Of a stretch of 39,001 nt of DNA, positions 15,727 through 24,169 are shown piece after piece; within the stretch, counting starts at the first letter, position 1; the number at the start of each line of letters is the position of its first letter. The translations under genes and the position numbers were made by a program. This DNA comes from an uncultured Spartobacteria bacterium. GTDB lineage: Bacteria > Verrucomicrobiota > Verrucomicrobiia > Chthoniobacterales > Chthoniobacteraceae. The stretch covers positions 1 to 39,001 of the forward strand of contig CAIXGS010000074.1 in NCBI GenBank assembly GCA_903919125.1. The letters run 5' to 3'. The notes under the pieces were generated by a model that was given only the letters and a program-made list of their open reading frames with translations, ran no database searches and was not told the origin of the DNA.

Positions 15727-16773
15727 TTACAAAACGTCCACAAAAGTCCCGGTGCGCGCACTCTCGTAACACGCCAAGATGAGGGTAATAGCCCTCCGTG
15801 CTTCTGCTCCGGGAATCATGGGAGCGCGTTTGTCTCGAATGGCCAGCGCGAGGTCTTCAATCAGGCGGCGGTGCCCTTCCACACTGATCGCCTTTGGGTC
15901 TGCGGTGCCGCCGCCTATCTTTCCCCCTTCTCCATTTAGTAAAACGGCTTCGTCTCCGGGGTGCGCCTCCGCAAAATCCCAGCGCACAATTTTGTCGTTT
16001 ACCAGCGCCGCACTGCCCTTGTCTCCGGTGATTTCAATGCGCAGATCTGACCCCGGAAAACTAGAGGTCGCGGCCTCGATTACCCCCAAAGATCCGTCTG
16101 GAAACTGCAGGGTCGCGGAGAGGGTATCCTCCGTTTCGATCATTCCATGGGCGCGCGTAGCGGCAAATGCACCCACGCGTTTCGGTAAACCCACCAGCCA
16201 TTGAAGCAAATCAACAGCGTGAATGCCTTGGTTCATGAGTGCGCCTCCGCCATCAAGCCTCCAAGTGCCCTTCCAGTTCGATGAGGTGTAGTACGCATCC
16301 GAACGCCACCATTTAATATACGCACTGCTTAGACTCAGTCTTCCAAACCGTCCCGCTTCGATCGCTGCTTTAAGCAATTGCGCCCCGCGCCCAAGCCTGT
16401 TTTGGAAAACGCCCGCCAGGATCCCGCCGCCTTGTTGGGCCGCGTGTAGAATCCGATCCACCGCTGCGAGGGAAACCTCCAAAGGCTTTTCGCATAACAC
16501 GGCCTTTCCAGCTTCCAACATAGGTACCGCTCCTTCCGCATGCGCACCACTAGGGGTTGTGATACAAACGGCTTGAATCAACGGGTCCTGAGCTAAGTCG
16601 GCCAAGCTTTCAGCAGCTTTGACCCCAACTTTTTGAGCGAAATCCGCGCATTTTTTGCTATCCCGACTGAACACCGCAATCAGCTTTGCCTCTGGGATCT
16701 GGGCAATGGCTTGGGCGTGAAATTCGGCGATCATTCCAGTGCCGATAATGGCGAATCCGATAGGTTGGCTCAT
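15727..16773 (-). CDS. Gfo/Idh/MocA-family NAD(P)-dependent oxidoreductase
   Basis: The 348-residue protein has an N-terminal Rossmann domain with IIGTGMIAEFHAQ (about 8-20) and the family motif CEKPLEVS (about 94-101), followed by the C-terminal alpha/beta domain (about 130-345). Family members oxidise or reduce sugars, inositols and related polyols; the substrate is not deducible here. Relatives are abundant in Verrucomicrobiota. It starts at an ATG and is the first gene of the minus-strand series, divergent from the polysaccharide export permease across a 298-base spacer. It may belong functionally to either side. Confidence 0.87.
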   Translation of the reverse strand: MSQPIGFAIIGTGMIAEFHAQAIAQIPEAKLIAVFSRDSKKCADFAQKVGVKAAESLADLAQDPLIQAVCITTPSGAHAEGAVPMLEAGKAVLCEKPLEVSLAAVDRILHAAQQGGGILAGVFQNRLGRGAQLLKAAIEAGRFGRLSLSSAYIKWWRSDAYYTSSNWKGTWRLDGGGALMNQGIHAVDLLQWLVGLPKRVGAFAATRAHGMIETEDTLSATLQFPDGSLGVIEAATSSFPGSDLRIEITGDKGSAALVNDKIVRWDFAEAHPGDEAVLLNGEGGKIGGGTADPKAISVEGHRRLIEDLALAIRDKRAPMIPGAEARRAITLILACYESARTGTFVDVL

Positions 16774-17071
16774 AAAGGAAATAATGGGCAGTAAACCAGT
16801 GGGGAGGCAAACATTCTGGGAGGCACTCTGAAGTTGGACGCTGGAACCTGTTTAAATTGGGGTATTTTGTTAAGGCCATTCGGAGGCCTGTTTCCGTAGT
16901 AGTTCAGTAGTGGGAGATCGTGGTGCCGAAAGGGACTTGTCGACTCCTGTTTGAGGTTCTCTACGTGTGGTTTTTTGTCAGGCATTGTTATGCTGTGACA
17001 AACGTACGTCACAAACCGCAGTGATTAACCGTAGGGGACAGTAAAGCGAGGCTAAAAGGGGGAGGGTACAG
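16774..17071. other. Divergent intergenic region
   Basis: This spacer of 298 bases separates the Gfo/Idh gene (minus) from the export permease (plus), and promoters for both should lie here. I see an inverted repeat at 16994-17013 and a ribosome-binding site directly before 17072, but no convincing -35/-10 pair. A minus-strand frame of up to 80 codons (16770-17012) starts with GTG and resembles nothing I know, so I do not call it. Confidence 0.6.
16994..17013. promoter_or_regulatory. Candidate operator: TGTGAC-N8-GTCACA inverted repeat
   Basis: TGTGAC (16994-16999) and GTCACA (17008-17013) are exact inverted repeats with an eight-base spacer that itself contains the start of ACGTACGT. The half-sites look like those of the CRP/FNR class, but the spacing between TGTGA and TCACA is ten rather than six, so a CRP site is not supported. 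It is placed between two divergent genes, as expected for a regulator site. Confidence 0.35.
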
Positions 17072-18100
17072 ATGGGGGAATTCAATGAGGAACCAACTCA
17101 GTCGCCCAGTAAAAATGGCGCCACTTTCGGAGAAAATTTCGATCTCCAAAGGGGGGGCAACACAGCTCATTTAAGCTTTGCAGTCGAGCGTTTTACCATG
17201 TTGAAGGGTGCGCAATACTTTGCCTCGAGACTGTGGAAGCGCTTTGGCCTCTCGGAGACTCCTCAAAAGGCGTCCTGGCAAGCTATTCTGAAAATCCGCC
17301 CGCAAGCGCATTGGTCCCTCGTGAATTTTCGGGAAATGTGGGAGTACCGCGATCTCCTCTGGACCTTGGCTGTGCGCGACTTGAAGTTGCGGTATCGACA
17401 GACTTCGCTTGGTATATTGTGGGTTGTTTTTCAGCCGGTGGCGGGGGCGGGAGTGTTCGCGCTTGTCTTTGGTTGGGTTGCCGGAATGGCGGCGGGTAAA
17501 CAATCTTACTTCGTATTTTCTCTGGCTGGGTTGCTTATTTGGACCGCCTTTCAATCCACTCTTTTGAAGTGTAGCATGGCCCTTCTCGGAAATGGGGCTT
17601 TGGTGTCTAAGGTTTATTTTCCAAGGCTCCTGCTGCCCCTTTCCACGCTTCTCTCTACTTTGGTGGACTTTGCCATCGGATTGGTTGTCTTTGTGGTTGC
17701 GGGTCTTCTCACTGGTTGGCGTCCTGATTGGCTCGGCTTGCTCACCCTGCCCGTTTGGCTCGCTGCGGCGTTGCTGACCTCCTCAGGCGTTGGACTTCTC
17801 GCTGCGGCGCTTATGACGAGGTTTCGAGACGTACAGCATGCGCTTCCAACCCTGCTGACTTTCTTAATGTACGCCAGCCCAGTTGCCTACGCCCTGAGCG
17901 CTGTCCCCGAAAAATGGAAGCCCATTTTCTATTGGAACCCTGTCACCTGGATGCTTGAGGGGGCAAGGGCAGCCCTTCTTGGAACCACCCCAGTTAGCGG
18001 AATGTGGATGGCTTACGCCCTGGGCTGTTCCCTGACCTTGTTTGGCTTGGGCGTTTTGTGTTTCCGCAAAATGGAGAGGAGTTTCGCCGATGTCTTCTAA
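17072..18100 (+). CDS. ABC-2 type polysaccharide export permease (Wzm-like)
   Basis: The 342-residue protein has a cytoplasmic N-terminal extension (about 1-95) and then an ABC-2 permease domain with six hydrophobic segments. The sequence YRDLLWTLAVRDLKLRYRQ followed by GILWVVFQP is typical of Wzm/TagG/RfbA-type exporters of O-antigen, teichoic acid or capsule. It pairs with the ATPase gene that overlaps its 3' end by 11 bases, so both should form one transporter that moves lipid-linked polysaccharide across the inner membrane. The ATG has a good ribosome-binding site (GGGGGAGGG, about 7 bases upstream). The long N-terminal tail is unusual; an internal ATG (residue 43) would shorten it. Confidence 0.9.
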   Translation: MGEFNEEPTQSPSKNGATFGENFDLQRGGNTAHLSFAVERFTMLKGAQYFASRLWKRFGLSETPQKASWQAILKIRPQAHWSLVNFREMWEYRDLLWTLAVRDLKLRYRQTSLGILWVVFQPVAGAGVFALVFGWVAGMAAGKQSYFVFSLAGLLIWTAFQSTLLKCSMALLGNGALVSKVYFPRLLLPLSTLLSTLVDFAIGLVVFVVAGLLTGWRPDWLGLLTLPVWLAAALLTSSGVGLLAAALMTRFRDVQHALPTLLTFLMYASPVAYALSAVPEKWKPIFYWNPVTWMLEGARAALLGTTPVSGMWMAYALGCSLTLFGLGVLCFRKMERSFADVF

Positions 18101-19313
18101 TATCGCTCACGCAATTGATGTGCGCCAACTGTCCAAGGATTACTCGATCCAGAAGAGTGCACCGAAGTGGTGGGGTGCTGGAGGGAGTTTCACTCAGTTT
18201 GAAGCGCTCAAGGATATTTCCTTTCGGGTTGTTCCGGGTGAAGTGGTCGGGATCGTGGGGCGCAACGGAGCAGGCAAAAGTACGCTTTTGAAAATTCTCA
18301 CCCGCATTACTCCGCCTACGCGCGGAGAGGCCGACCTCCGAGGGAGAGTGGGGAGCTTGCTGGAGGTGGGAACCGGGTTTCATCCGGAGCTTACGGGACG
18401 CGAAAATATATTTCTAAACGGGTGTATTCTCGGAATGCGCCGCTCTGAAATTCGTTCTGAGTTCGACGCGATTGTAGCGTTTGCTGGCGTGGAGTCGTTT
18501 TTAGATACACCTGTAAAGCGTTACTCCAGCGGCATGTACGTGCGGCTCGCCTTTGCGGTGGCAGCGCACCTGAAGTCCGAGATTTTGTTAGTAGACGAGG
18601 TTCTAGCCGTTGGGGACGTGGAATTCCAAAAGCGGTGCTTAGGAAAAATGCGGGACGTGGCCGGCAGTGGGCGGACCGTTCTTTTTGTGAGCCATCACAT
18701 GCAGTCAGTTGCGACGTTGTGTAGCCGCCTTCTTGTTTTAGAGGGAGGAAAGCTTTTTCACGATGGCGCCGTTCAAGTGGGGATTGAGCGCTACATGGCA
18801 GGCCTAAAGGCGGCTGTTAATCGCTCTCTGTCGGACGAACAGCGTTCGGGAACGGGCGAACTGCGGGTAGTCAGTGCCAACTTCTCAAAAGAGTTCTTTC
18901 AATGCGCGGAAGAAAAGGTGCTGCATTTCACTCTTGAGAAGTTGAAACCGATTTTCGGGCGGTTTTTTGTCTCCTTACAGCTTGTCGATTCAATGGGTAC
19001 GGTGGTGCTGCAATGTGATTCCAGATTTCTAGACGGGTGGTTTGATCCGGAGCGCGATTTAGAAATGGAGTTCCGCTTCAGCTCTCCTTGGCTGAAGCCG
19101 GGTTCCTACCATGTGGACATCTTTCTTTGCTCTTCAGGAATTTTAGACCAGTGCGAACACGCGGCTGGTTTTGAGGTTTTGCCCATTTTCCCGTATCCCG
19201 CAGCTACCAACGCTGAGGCGGTTGCCCACGGGGTTGTATTCGCAGATTTCCAAATCCGCTCCACCTCGAGCTGTGCGGACTCACTGCAGATGGGATGCGC
19301 CACGCAACAGTGA
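18090..19313 (+). CDS. Polysaccharide ABC exporter ATPase (Wzt-like) with C-terminal carbohydrate-binding-like domain
   Basis: The ATG at 18090, with ribosome-binding site GGAGAGGA nine bases upstream, gives 407 residues. Walker A is GRNGAGKST (57-65), the signature is YSSGM (145-149), Walker B is ILLVDE (165-170) and the H-loop histidine is His202 in SHHM. The extended linker WWGAGGSFTQFEALKD before the core is typical of Wzt/TagH. Residues about 240-400 form a Wzt-C-like beta domain, which in E. coli O9a binds the modified end of the O-polysaccharide and sets chain length. The frame is open upstream to 18042 but the site fixes the start. It supplies energy to the permease encoded just before. 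Confidence 0.91.
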   Translation: MSSNIAHAIDVRQLSKDYSIQKSAPKWWGAGGSFTQFEALKDISFRVVPGEVVGIVGRNGAGKSTLLKILTRITPPTRGEADLRGRVGSLLEVGTGFHPELTGRENIFLNGCILGMRRSEIRSEFDAIVAFAGVESFLDTPVKRYSSGMYVRLAFAVAAHLKSEILLVDEVLAVGDVEFQKRCLGKMRDVAGSGRTVLFVSHHMQSVATLCSRLLVLEGGKLFHDGAVQVGIERYMAGLKAAVNRSLSDEQRSGTGELRVVSANFSKEFFQCAEEKVLHFTLEKLKPIFGRFFVSLQLVDSMGTVVLQCDSRFLDGWFDPERDLEMEFRFSSPWLKPGSYHVDIFLCSSGILDQCEHAAGFEVLPIFPYPAATNAEAVAHGVVFADFQIRSTSSCADSLQMGCATQQ

Positions 19314-19522
19314 TTTAATTGTTACAATCTTAAAGGCGTTCGTATTATAAAGGTTTAATAGAATGTTAGATTTTAATGATCGATGGGCTCCTCATTCAAA
19401 GTAATGTTTAGTATTAAATTTATGCAAAATTATTTTAATTTAAATATCAGTTTATTTCCAAATAATTGTATCAGCTGGACTGTTTTATCCTCCCCTATTC
19501 TAAAACTAAAAAGGAGGATCTC
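19314..19522. other. AT-rich intergenic leader before the first glycosyltransferase
   Basis: This 209-base spacer is markedly richer in A and T than both neighbours and has no recognisable gene. Its 3' end holds the paired ATCCTCC and GGAGGAT motifs described separately. A promoter is plausible but I see no pair of boxes I would defend. Confidence 0.5.
19487..19519 (+). promoter_or_regulatory. Hairpin that would bury the ribosome-binding site of the glycosyltransferase gene
   Basis: ATCCTCC (19487-19493) is the exact reverse complement of GGAGGAT (19513-19519), which contains most of the ribosome-binding site AAGGAGG (19511-19517). The loop is 19 bases and A-rich. The start codon TTG at 19523 lies just after. 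If formed, the stem would block ribosome binding, so this could be a translational control element. The stem is only seven pairs, so its effect is uncertain. Confidence 0.45.
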
Positions 19523-20443
19523 TTGAAACGGATTAAAGCGTATGTTCTAGCTGCGGATCCGACCTGGATTGAATTTTCTGTTTCAGCTTATTACCCGTAT
19601 GTTCAGGAGATTATAGTATCTTATGATCGGCGAGGACTAGGTTGGACCGGTGCGCCGGTGGCTCTAGATGAAAGCTTGGAGCGGTTGCGGGCGGTTGATT
19701 CTGATAGGAAAATGAGATTTGTGGCTGGTGATTTTTCGGGAGCTGTCCGAGATCCCATGGAGAATGATACTCTACAAAGAAATGTTGCATTGCAGTTGGC
19801 TAGTGAGGATGCCGACTGGGTGTTGCAGCTAGACACTGATGAATATTTGCCATCTCCTCCAGCCCTGCTGAGCGCGATTCAGAGGGCTGATTTACAGGGT
19901 TTCGGAGCGCTGGAGTGGCCCATGCGTGTTCTATATCGGAACTTACCAGGCGGAAAAGCTTTGGAGATTTGCGCCCGAGACGGAGGAGATCACTTCGAGT
20001 ATATTGCTCCAGTTGCGGTACGCTCTGGGAAGCGCTTGGTGCATTCTCGCCAAACAAACGGGGCGGTCTTGAGGGCTCTGGTGCGTGGCGATAGTTCCAG
20101 TGTCCAGTTAAGCCGTCCTCTGGCTGTGGGTGAGGTCCGTGAGGAGTTATTAAATTCGAACGAGGCTATAATTCACAATTCTTGGGCGCGCTCTCCTGTG
20201 GATTTGAGGCGAAAACTTGCGTCTTGGAGCCACGCTAGTGCTCGTGCTTGGATTTATTATTGGGGCCGTTGGCTTCCCTCAGTTTGGACATGGCGTTGGA
20301 TGCGAAACCTGCATCCTTTTTTTGGGGGTGTTTGGCCGGCGTTAAGGGTGTGCCCGATTCTTTTGCCCGACGGTTTTCAAACGGGCTCCGAGGCAAGCAG
20401 GCCTTGCGTAAAAGCTCGGTCGCTGAACCTCCCTGCTCACTAA
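19523..20443 (+). CDS. Glycosyltransferase, family 2-like
   Basis: I placed the start at the TTG of 19523 because a perfect AAGGAGG lies six bases upstream; this gives 306 residues. A longer frame begins at a weak TTG at 19466 with no such site. The protein has the acid motif LDTDEYLP (about 103-110) expected for metal-bound nucleotide sugar, preceded by strands of a GT-A fold (KAYVLAADPTW, EIIVSYD). It is distantly GT2-like and I cannot name the sugar. It should add a sugar to the polysaccharide exported by the neighbouring ABC system. The AT content is higher than in flanking genes, suggesting different origin. Confidence 0.7.
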   Translation: MKRIKAYVLAADPTWIEFSVSAYYPYVQEIIVSYDRRGLGWTGAPVALDESLERLRAVDSDRKMRFVAGDFSGAVRDPMENDTLQRNVALQLASEDADWVLQLDTDEYLPSPPALLSAIQRADLQGFGALEWPMRVLYRNLPGGKALEICARDGGDHFEYIAPVAVRSGKRLVHSRQTNGAVLRALVRGDSSSVQLSRPLAVGEVREELLNSNEAIIHNSWARSPVDLRRKLASWSHASARAWIYYWGRWLPSVWTWRWMRNLHPFFGGVWPALRVCPILLPDGFQTGSEASRPCVKARSLNLPAH

Positions 20444-20467
20444 TTTAAGACGGTTAAGCCTCTCATC

Positions 20468-21412
20468 ATGAAACCGAAAATTGCAGTTTTGATCGTGGTC
20501 TGGAATGGGGTGAAAGATACATTGGAGTGCTTGGAGTCACTCCGGGATGATCTGTATGAAAATAAAGAAATTATAATCGTTGATAACGGCTCGACGGATG
20601 ATTCTTGTGAGATAATCAAATCGGGTGGTTTTAATGTTAAAATTATTCGCAGTGAATTAAATTTGGGATTTACCGGTGGAAATAATTTGGGATTGAGAGA
20701 GGCCAAAAGGTGCGGTGCCCAGTATGTTTTCTTGTTGAATAACGACACCACCGTTGAGCCAGAGGCGCTTAGTGCTTTAGTTCAAGCGGCTTTATTGCAG
20801 CCGACAGCGGGTATTTTGTCTCCCGTAATTCATTACTATGATACTCCAGCGGAAATTTGGTTCGCTGGGGCAACCTTACGCTTCAACTTAGGTGAGGCTT
20901 TGCACGACCTTTCGCTGCAACCTGGAAGGCTTTCAAAACCTTACTTTTCACCTTGGGTGAGCGGCTGTGCAATGCTTGTAAGCATGGTTGCGGTGGATGA
21001 GGTTGGAAGCTTTGATGACCGTTTCTATCTTAACTGGGAGGACGTTGATTGGTGTGTGCGAATGAGGAACGAGGGTTGGGAAGTTGGAGTGGTTCCTAGT
21101 GCGCGTATTTACCATAAAGTGGGGCGTTCCCAGTGGAAGCTGCACGGCAGAAGCTGTTATTACAGTGTGCGCAATAGCCTTTTGTTCTCAGCAAAGCATG
21201 CTGGTTTAGGTTATCTGAGCACCGTCGTGCTGGTGATGTGGCGGCATTTTCGCGAAGTTTTGCGCCGCTCAGGAGCTGGGCGCCGAGAAATTTTGGATGG
21301 CGCCATTAATGGTTTTTCCGATCACCTTGCTGGTCGTTATGGTTGTCGAAGCCTTAAGAGAGGCTGCGCCAAGGCACCTGCAGAGGTAAGTGAACCTTAC
21401 GTTCGCGTGTGA
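20468..21412 (+). CDS. Glycosyltransferase family 2 (rhamnosyltransferase-like)
   Basis: The 314-residue GT-A enzyme begins with AVLIVVWNG and has the nucleotide-binding motifs IIIVDNGSTDDS (35-46) and LLNNDTTVEP (89-98, containing the DxD-like aspartate). It also has the acceptor-side block GSFDDRFYLNWEDVDWCVRM (about 178-197). This set is typical of the WcaA/rhamnosyltransferase group, but the sugar donor cannot be told. The ATG at 20468 follows the preceding gene by 24 bases; I see no ribosome-binding site, so translation may be coupled. The likely role is chain assembly of the exported polysaccharide at the cytoplasmic face. Confidence 0.88.
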   Translation: MKPKIAVLIVVWNGVKDTLECLESLRDDLYENKEIIIVDNGSTDDSCEIIKSGGFNVKIIRSELNLGFTGGNNLGLREAKRCGAQYVFLLNNDTTVEPEALSALVQAALLQPTAGILSPVIHYYDTPAEIWFAGATLRFNLGEALHDLSLQPGRLSKPYFSPWVSGCAMLVSMVAVDEVGSFDDRFYLNWEDVDWCVRMRNEGWEVGVVPSARIYHKVGRSQWKLHGRSCYYSVRNSLLFSAKHAGLGYLSTVVLVMWRHFREVLRRSGAGRREILDGAINGFSDHLAGRYGCRSLKRGCAKAPAEVSEPYVRV

Positions 21413-21822
21413 GTTCACTTCCCAAAGGGAATCAACCTCGGCTGGCTCTGGGTCTTGTCGCAACTTTTGGTGTTCATGCGTGCGCCGATACTTAATTAAA
21501 CGTTGGGAGGAAATTTCGTATCAAAAATTTTTTCTCAGCACCTTTGGTGGGTACGCGCTCAATGTTAAAAGTTCTGGGGAGGAGGAGGAAAATTCAGCGA
21601 TTATCCTCGCTACGAATTAACTTAGTGGAGAGTCGGTAAAGGGAGTTTTTCGGGTGGCGGTCGCTCAATTTTGAATGCTGCCACCTGTCGGGCTCATAAG
21701 TGGAGGGGGGGAAGGGCGATGGGAAATGTTGTGAAAAGTAAAATGGCTCTGGGGGAGTCGCCTCATTGCGGCCGGGCGATGGGTGCGGAAGTGCCTGGCG
21801 AGTTCTTTGAAAAGGAGGTTGT
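21413..21822. other. 410-base spacer between glycosyltransferase genes
   Basis: No recognisable gene fills this gap. It is rich in G-runs (for example GGGGAGGAGGAGG near 21578) and in short AT-rich stretches, and could be the remains of a lost gene or hold a promoter. The only candidate coding frame is a 35-codon one at 21719-21826 described separately. Confidence 0.5.
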
Positions 21823-21826
21823 ATGA
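21719..21826 (+). CDS. Possible small protein of 35 residues
   Basis: An ATG at 21719 preceded by the purine-rich GGAGGGGGGGAAGGGCG opens a 35-codon frame whose TGA (21824-21826) overlaps the ATG of the next gene as ATGA. The product (MGNVVKSKMALGESP at its start) has no motif I recognise. The layout fits a leader peptide that couples translation to the next gene, but the next gene has its own strong ribosome-binding site and the frame could be chance. Confidence 0.25.
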   Translation: MGNVVKSKMALGESPHCGRAMGAEVPGEFFEKEVV

Positions 21827-22878
21827 AGATTGCGATGACTTCGCTGTATCTTCCTGGTGGAAGCAAGATTGGGGTGGGATATCAGGTTCACAACATGGCC
21901 AATCAAATGGTACTCCGTGGCCATGAGGTGACGGTTTTTTCGCAGTGCGCTGCAGGCGAATCTCCATTGTACGAGTTGCAGAGAGTGCTCCCCCGGAAAC
22001 GTTTGAAGACTTTGGGTTTTGCCTGGGATCTGAGGTCCGTGGACTTTTCAAAGTTTGATGTGCTTCATGCGCATGGAGATGACTGGTTTTTATGGGGAAA
22101 GCACCTTCCAAGGCATATCCACACTTACCACGGTTCATGTTTGGCCGAGTTTGAGCATCAAACAATTTTGCGTGAACAGATTAGAATGCTTGGGCTTGCG
22201 GTGTGTGAAACGGCTTCAACGGCACTTTGTAATGTCGCCGTAGCGGTTTCGGAAAATACCCGTGCGTACGTCCCTCTTGTGCGTGCGGTTATTCCTAACG
22301 GTGTTGATCTCACGAGATTTCATCCAGGCGAGCAGAAATCCGATCAGCCCTCTATTTTGTTTGTGGGAACTATGCACGGGAGAAAACGAGGGGAATTTCT
22401 GGTTCAAACTTTTAGGGAACGTGTACTTGCCGTGCTCCCTAAAGCCGTTCTTTGGGCTGTTTGCGAGGAGCCTGTAAAAGGGGAAGGGGTGCATTGGTTT
22501 GGGAAGGTTCCGACTGAAGTGCTCAGTGAATTATACCGAAGTGCTTGGGTGTTTTGTTTGCCCAGCTCGTATGAAGGGTTTGGCGTGCCGTACATTGAGG
22601 CGATGGCCTCGGGAACGGCTGTGGTTGCGACGCCCAACCGAGGCGCTGTGGAGGTGTTGCGTCGAGGAACGTGTGGTTTGGTGGTTGCGGATCACCGCTT
22701 GGGTTCCGCTCTGGTGCAGGTGCTGCGCAATCCCGCTTTGCGACGCTATTTAGAAGCGGCCGGGATTCGGCACTCTAGAAAGTACGGTTGGGATCAGATT
22801 TGCGCTGGGTACGAAATGCTTTATGCCGGAGGCGAGGTGCTATCGTTAAATTCGGTTTTAGAAAGTGAGGCGGTATGA
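21823..22878 (+). CDS. Glycosyltransferase family 4 (GT-B)
   Basis: The 351-residue protein has the GT4 plan: an N-terminal Rossmann domain with a glycine-rich loop (GGSKIGVGYQVHNMA, 12-26), IPNGVDLTRF (157-166) at the domain junction, and the C-terminal donor site. The latter has the EX7E motif EGFGVPYIE (251-259) and EAMASGTAVVAT. Such retaining enzymes use UDP- or GDP-sugars. The ATG follows AAAAGGAGG by four bases, a strong ribosome-binding site. The 3' end overlaps the next GT4 gene by four bases (ATGA), so the two are translationally coupled and probably add successive sugars. Confidence 0.9.
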   Translation: MKIAMTSLYLPGGSKIGVGYQVHNMANQMVLRGHEVTVFSQCAAGESPLYELQRVLPRKRLKTLGFAWDLRSVDFSKFDVLHAHGDDWFLWGKHLPRHIHTYHGSCLAEFEHQTILREQIRMLGLAVCETASTALCNVAVAVSENTRAYVPLVRAVIPNGVDLTRFHPGEQKSDQPSILFVGTMHGRKRGEFLVQTFRERVLAVLPKAVLWAVCEEPVKGEGVHWFGKVPTEVLSELYRSAWVFCLPSSYEGFGVPYIEAMASGTAVVATPNRGAVEVLRRGTCGLVVADHRLGSALVQVLRNPALRRYLEAAGIRHSRKYGWDQICAGYEMLYAGGEVLSLNSVLESEAV

Positions 22879-24065
22879 AGCGGGTTGCCCTATTTCCAAG
22901 TGCTTTTCATCCCAGTTTGGGTGGGGTGGAAGAGTTGACGGGGCAACTCGCGTTGCAGATGGTCAAAAAAGGTGGTGGCGTTCTGATTTGTACAAACCGT
23001 TGGCCGCGCGCGCTGCCGGCAAAGGAATGGTGGAAGGGCGTTCTGGTGCATCGGTTTCCATTTCGTTTGCCCGAAGACAACCTGAAAGCGCGGATTAGTT
23101 TTCGGCTTACCGGAATGCGCATCTTGGGAGAAGTGGTTCGCGCATTGGTAAGGTTCCGCGCTGAGGTAGTTCATGTTCACTGTGTTAGTGCGAATGCCTG
23201 GTACGCTGCGCGCGCTGCGGAGGCGTTGGGGCTGCCATTAGTGGTGAGCGCGCACGGGGAGCGCACCATGGACGCCAACGGACTTTATGAAAAATCGCCT
23301 TTGTACAATCGTATTTTGCGGGACGTTTTGGGTAGAGCGCGCTGGGTTACTGCTTGCTCGGAGGCGACCCTTTGCGACTTGCAAACCTATTGGGGACGGG
23401 ATTTTCCAAACGGAAAAAGCGTCGTGTACGGTGGAGTGGGAGAGGACGCCTTTTGCGCAGCATCTGCGTGGCAGCATCCGGTTCCTTACATTTTTGCCTT
23501 GGGACGTTTGGTAAAACAGAAGGGGTTTTCAGAACTGTTGAAGGCTTTTGCATTGGCGGACGTACCAGGAGTGAACCTGTTGCTGGCGGGTGAGGGGCCA
23601 GAAAGAGAGACGCTCACGGAATTGCGCGACAGTCTCGGGCTTTGTGGGAAAGTTCATTTTGTGGGGCGAGCGGATCGGGCGCAGGTGCGATCGTTGTTTG
23701 CTGGCTGTATCGGGCTGGTCGTACCGTCGCTTCGTGAGCCGATGGGGATTGTCGCTTTGGAAGGCATGGCTGCGGGTAAACCGCTTGTGGTTAGTGCAGT
23801 GGACGGGTTGAGAGAGATTGTGCCTGAGGGGGCAGGAGCGCGGCATGTAGCGCCAGGCGATGTGGGGCAACTTGCTGAGGGTATCGTATGGCTTGCGAAT
23901 CGGCGCGAGACGGGAGGTGCTACGGGTTTGGGAGAGCGGGTGGCTGGTTTCCTCTGGGCGAATATCGCTCAAGAATACGATGCGATTTACGAAAAAATTG
24001 CGCGCCGACAATTTGAAGGTGATTCCGGCAGGATTGCTTGGGGTCGGGCTTTGACTTTTGGTTAA
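22875..24065 (+). CDS. Glycosyltransferase family 4 (GT-B), second
   Basis: The 396-residue protein begins MKRVALFPSAFHPSLGGVEE, the usual GT4 glycine-rich start, with VVHVHCVSANAW and VVSAHGE in the acceptor domain. The donor domain has ALGRLVKQKGFSELL (about 209-223), LAGEGPE and the EX7E motif EPMGIVALE followed by GMAAGKPLVVS. It is a retaining glycosyltransferase of unknown donor. It overlaps the preceding GT4 gene by four bases and is the last gene of the polysaccharide cluster before the terminator at 24139-24169. Confidence 0.9.
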   Translation: MKRVALFPSAFHPSLGGVEELTGQLALQMVKKGGGVLICTNRWPRALPAKEWWKGVLVHRFPFRLPEDNLKARISFRLTGMRILGEVVRALVRFRAEVVHVHCVSANAWYAARAAEALGLPLVVSAHGERTMDANGLYEKSPLYNRILRDVLGRARWVTACSEATLCDLQTYWGRDFPNGKSVVYGGVGEDAFCAASAWQHPVPYIFALGRLVKQKGFSELLKAFALADVPGVNLLLAGEGPERETLTELRDSLGLCGKVHFVGRADRAQVRSLFAGCIGLVVPSLREPMGIVALEGMAAGKPLVVSAVDGLREIVPEGAGARHVAPGDVGQLAEGIVWLANRRETGGATGLGERVAGFLWANIAQEYDAIYEKIARRQFEGDSGRIAWGRALTFG

Positions 24066-24138
24066 TGGATGCCCTATGATAAAGGCTCGGCGGCTTGTTG
24101 AGGGTTCGTCGAACAGTCACTATTTTGTGTTGCTCTTT

Positions 24139-24169
24139 GGACTCTCGAGTGTTTCTCGAGAGTCCTTTT
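24139..24169 (+). terminator. Rho-independent terminator after the polysaccharide cluster
   Basis: GGACTCTCGAG (24139-24149) pairs perfectly with CTCGAGAGTCC (24155-24165) across a five-base loop and is followed by TTTT. The 11-pair stem is the clearest terminator in the window. It sits just before the first ATG (24171) of the GspE-type frame, which speaks against that ATG being the true start and for a promoter after it. Confidence 0.85.

Noticed and set aside
16770-17012. 80-codon minus-strand frame in the divergent spacer
   Set aside because: It starts with GTG inside the inverted repeat, lacks a ribosome-binding site and resembles nothing I know.
16994-17013. CRP binding site
   Set aside because: The half-sites are separated by ten rather than six bases.
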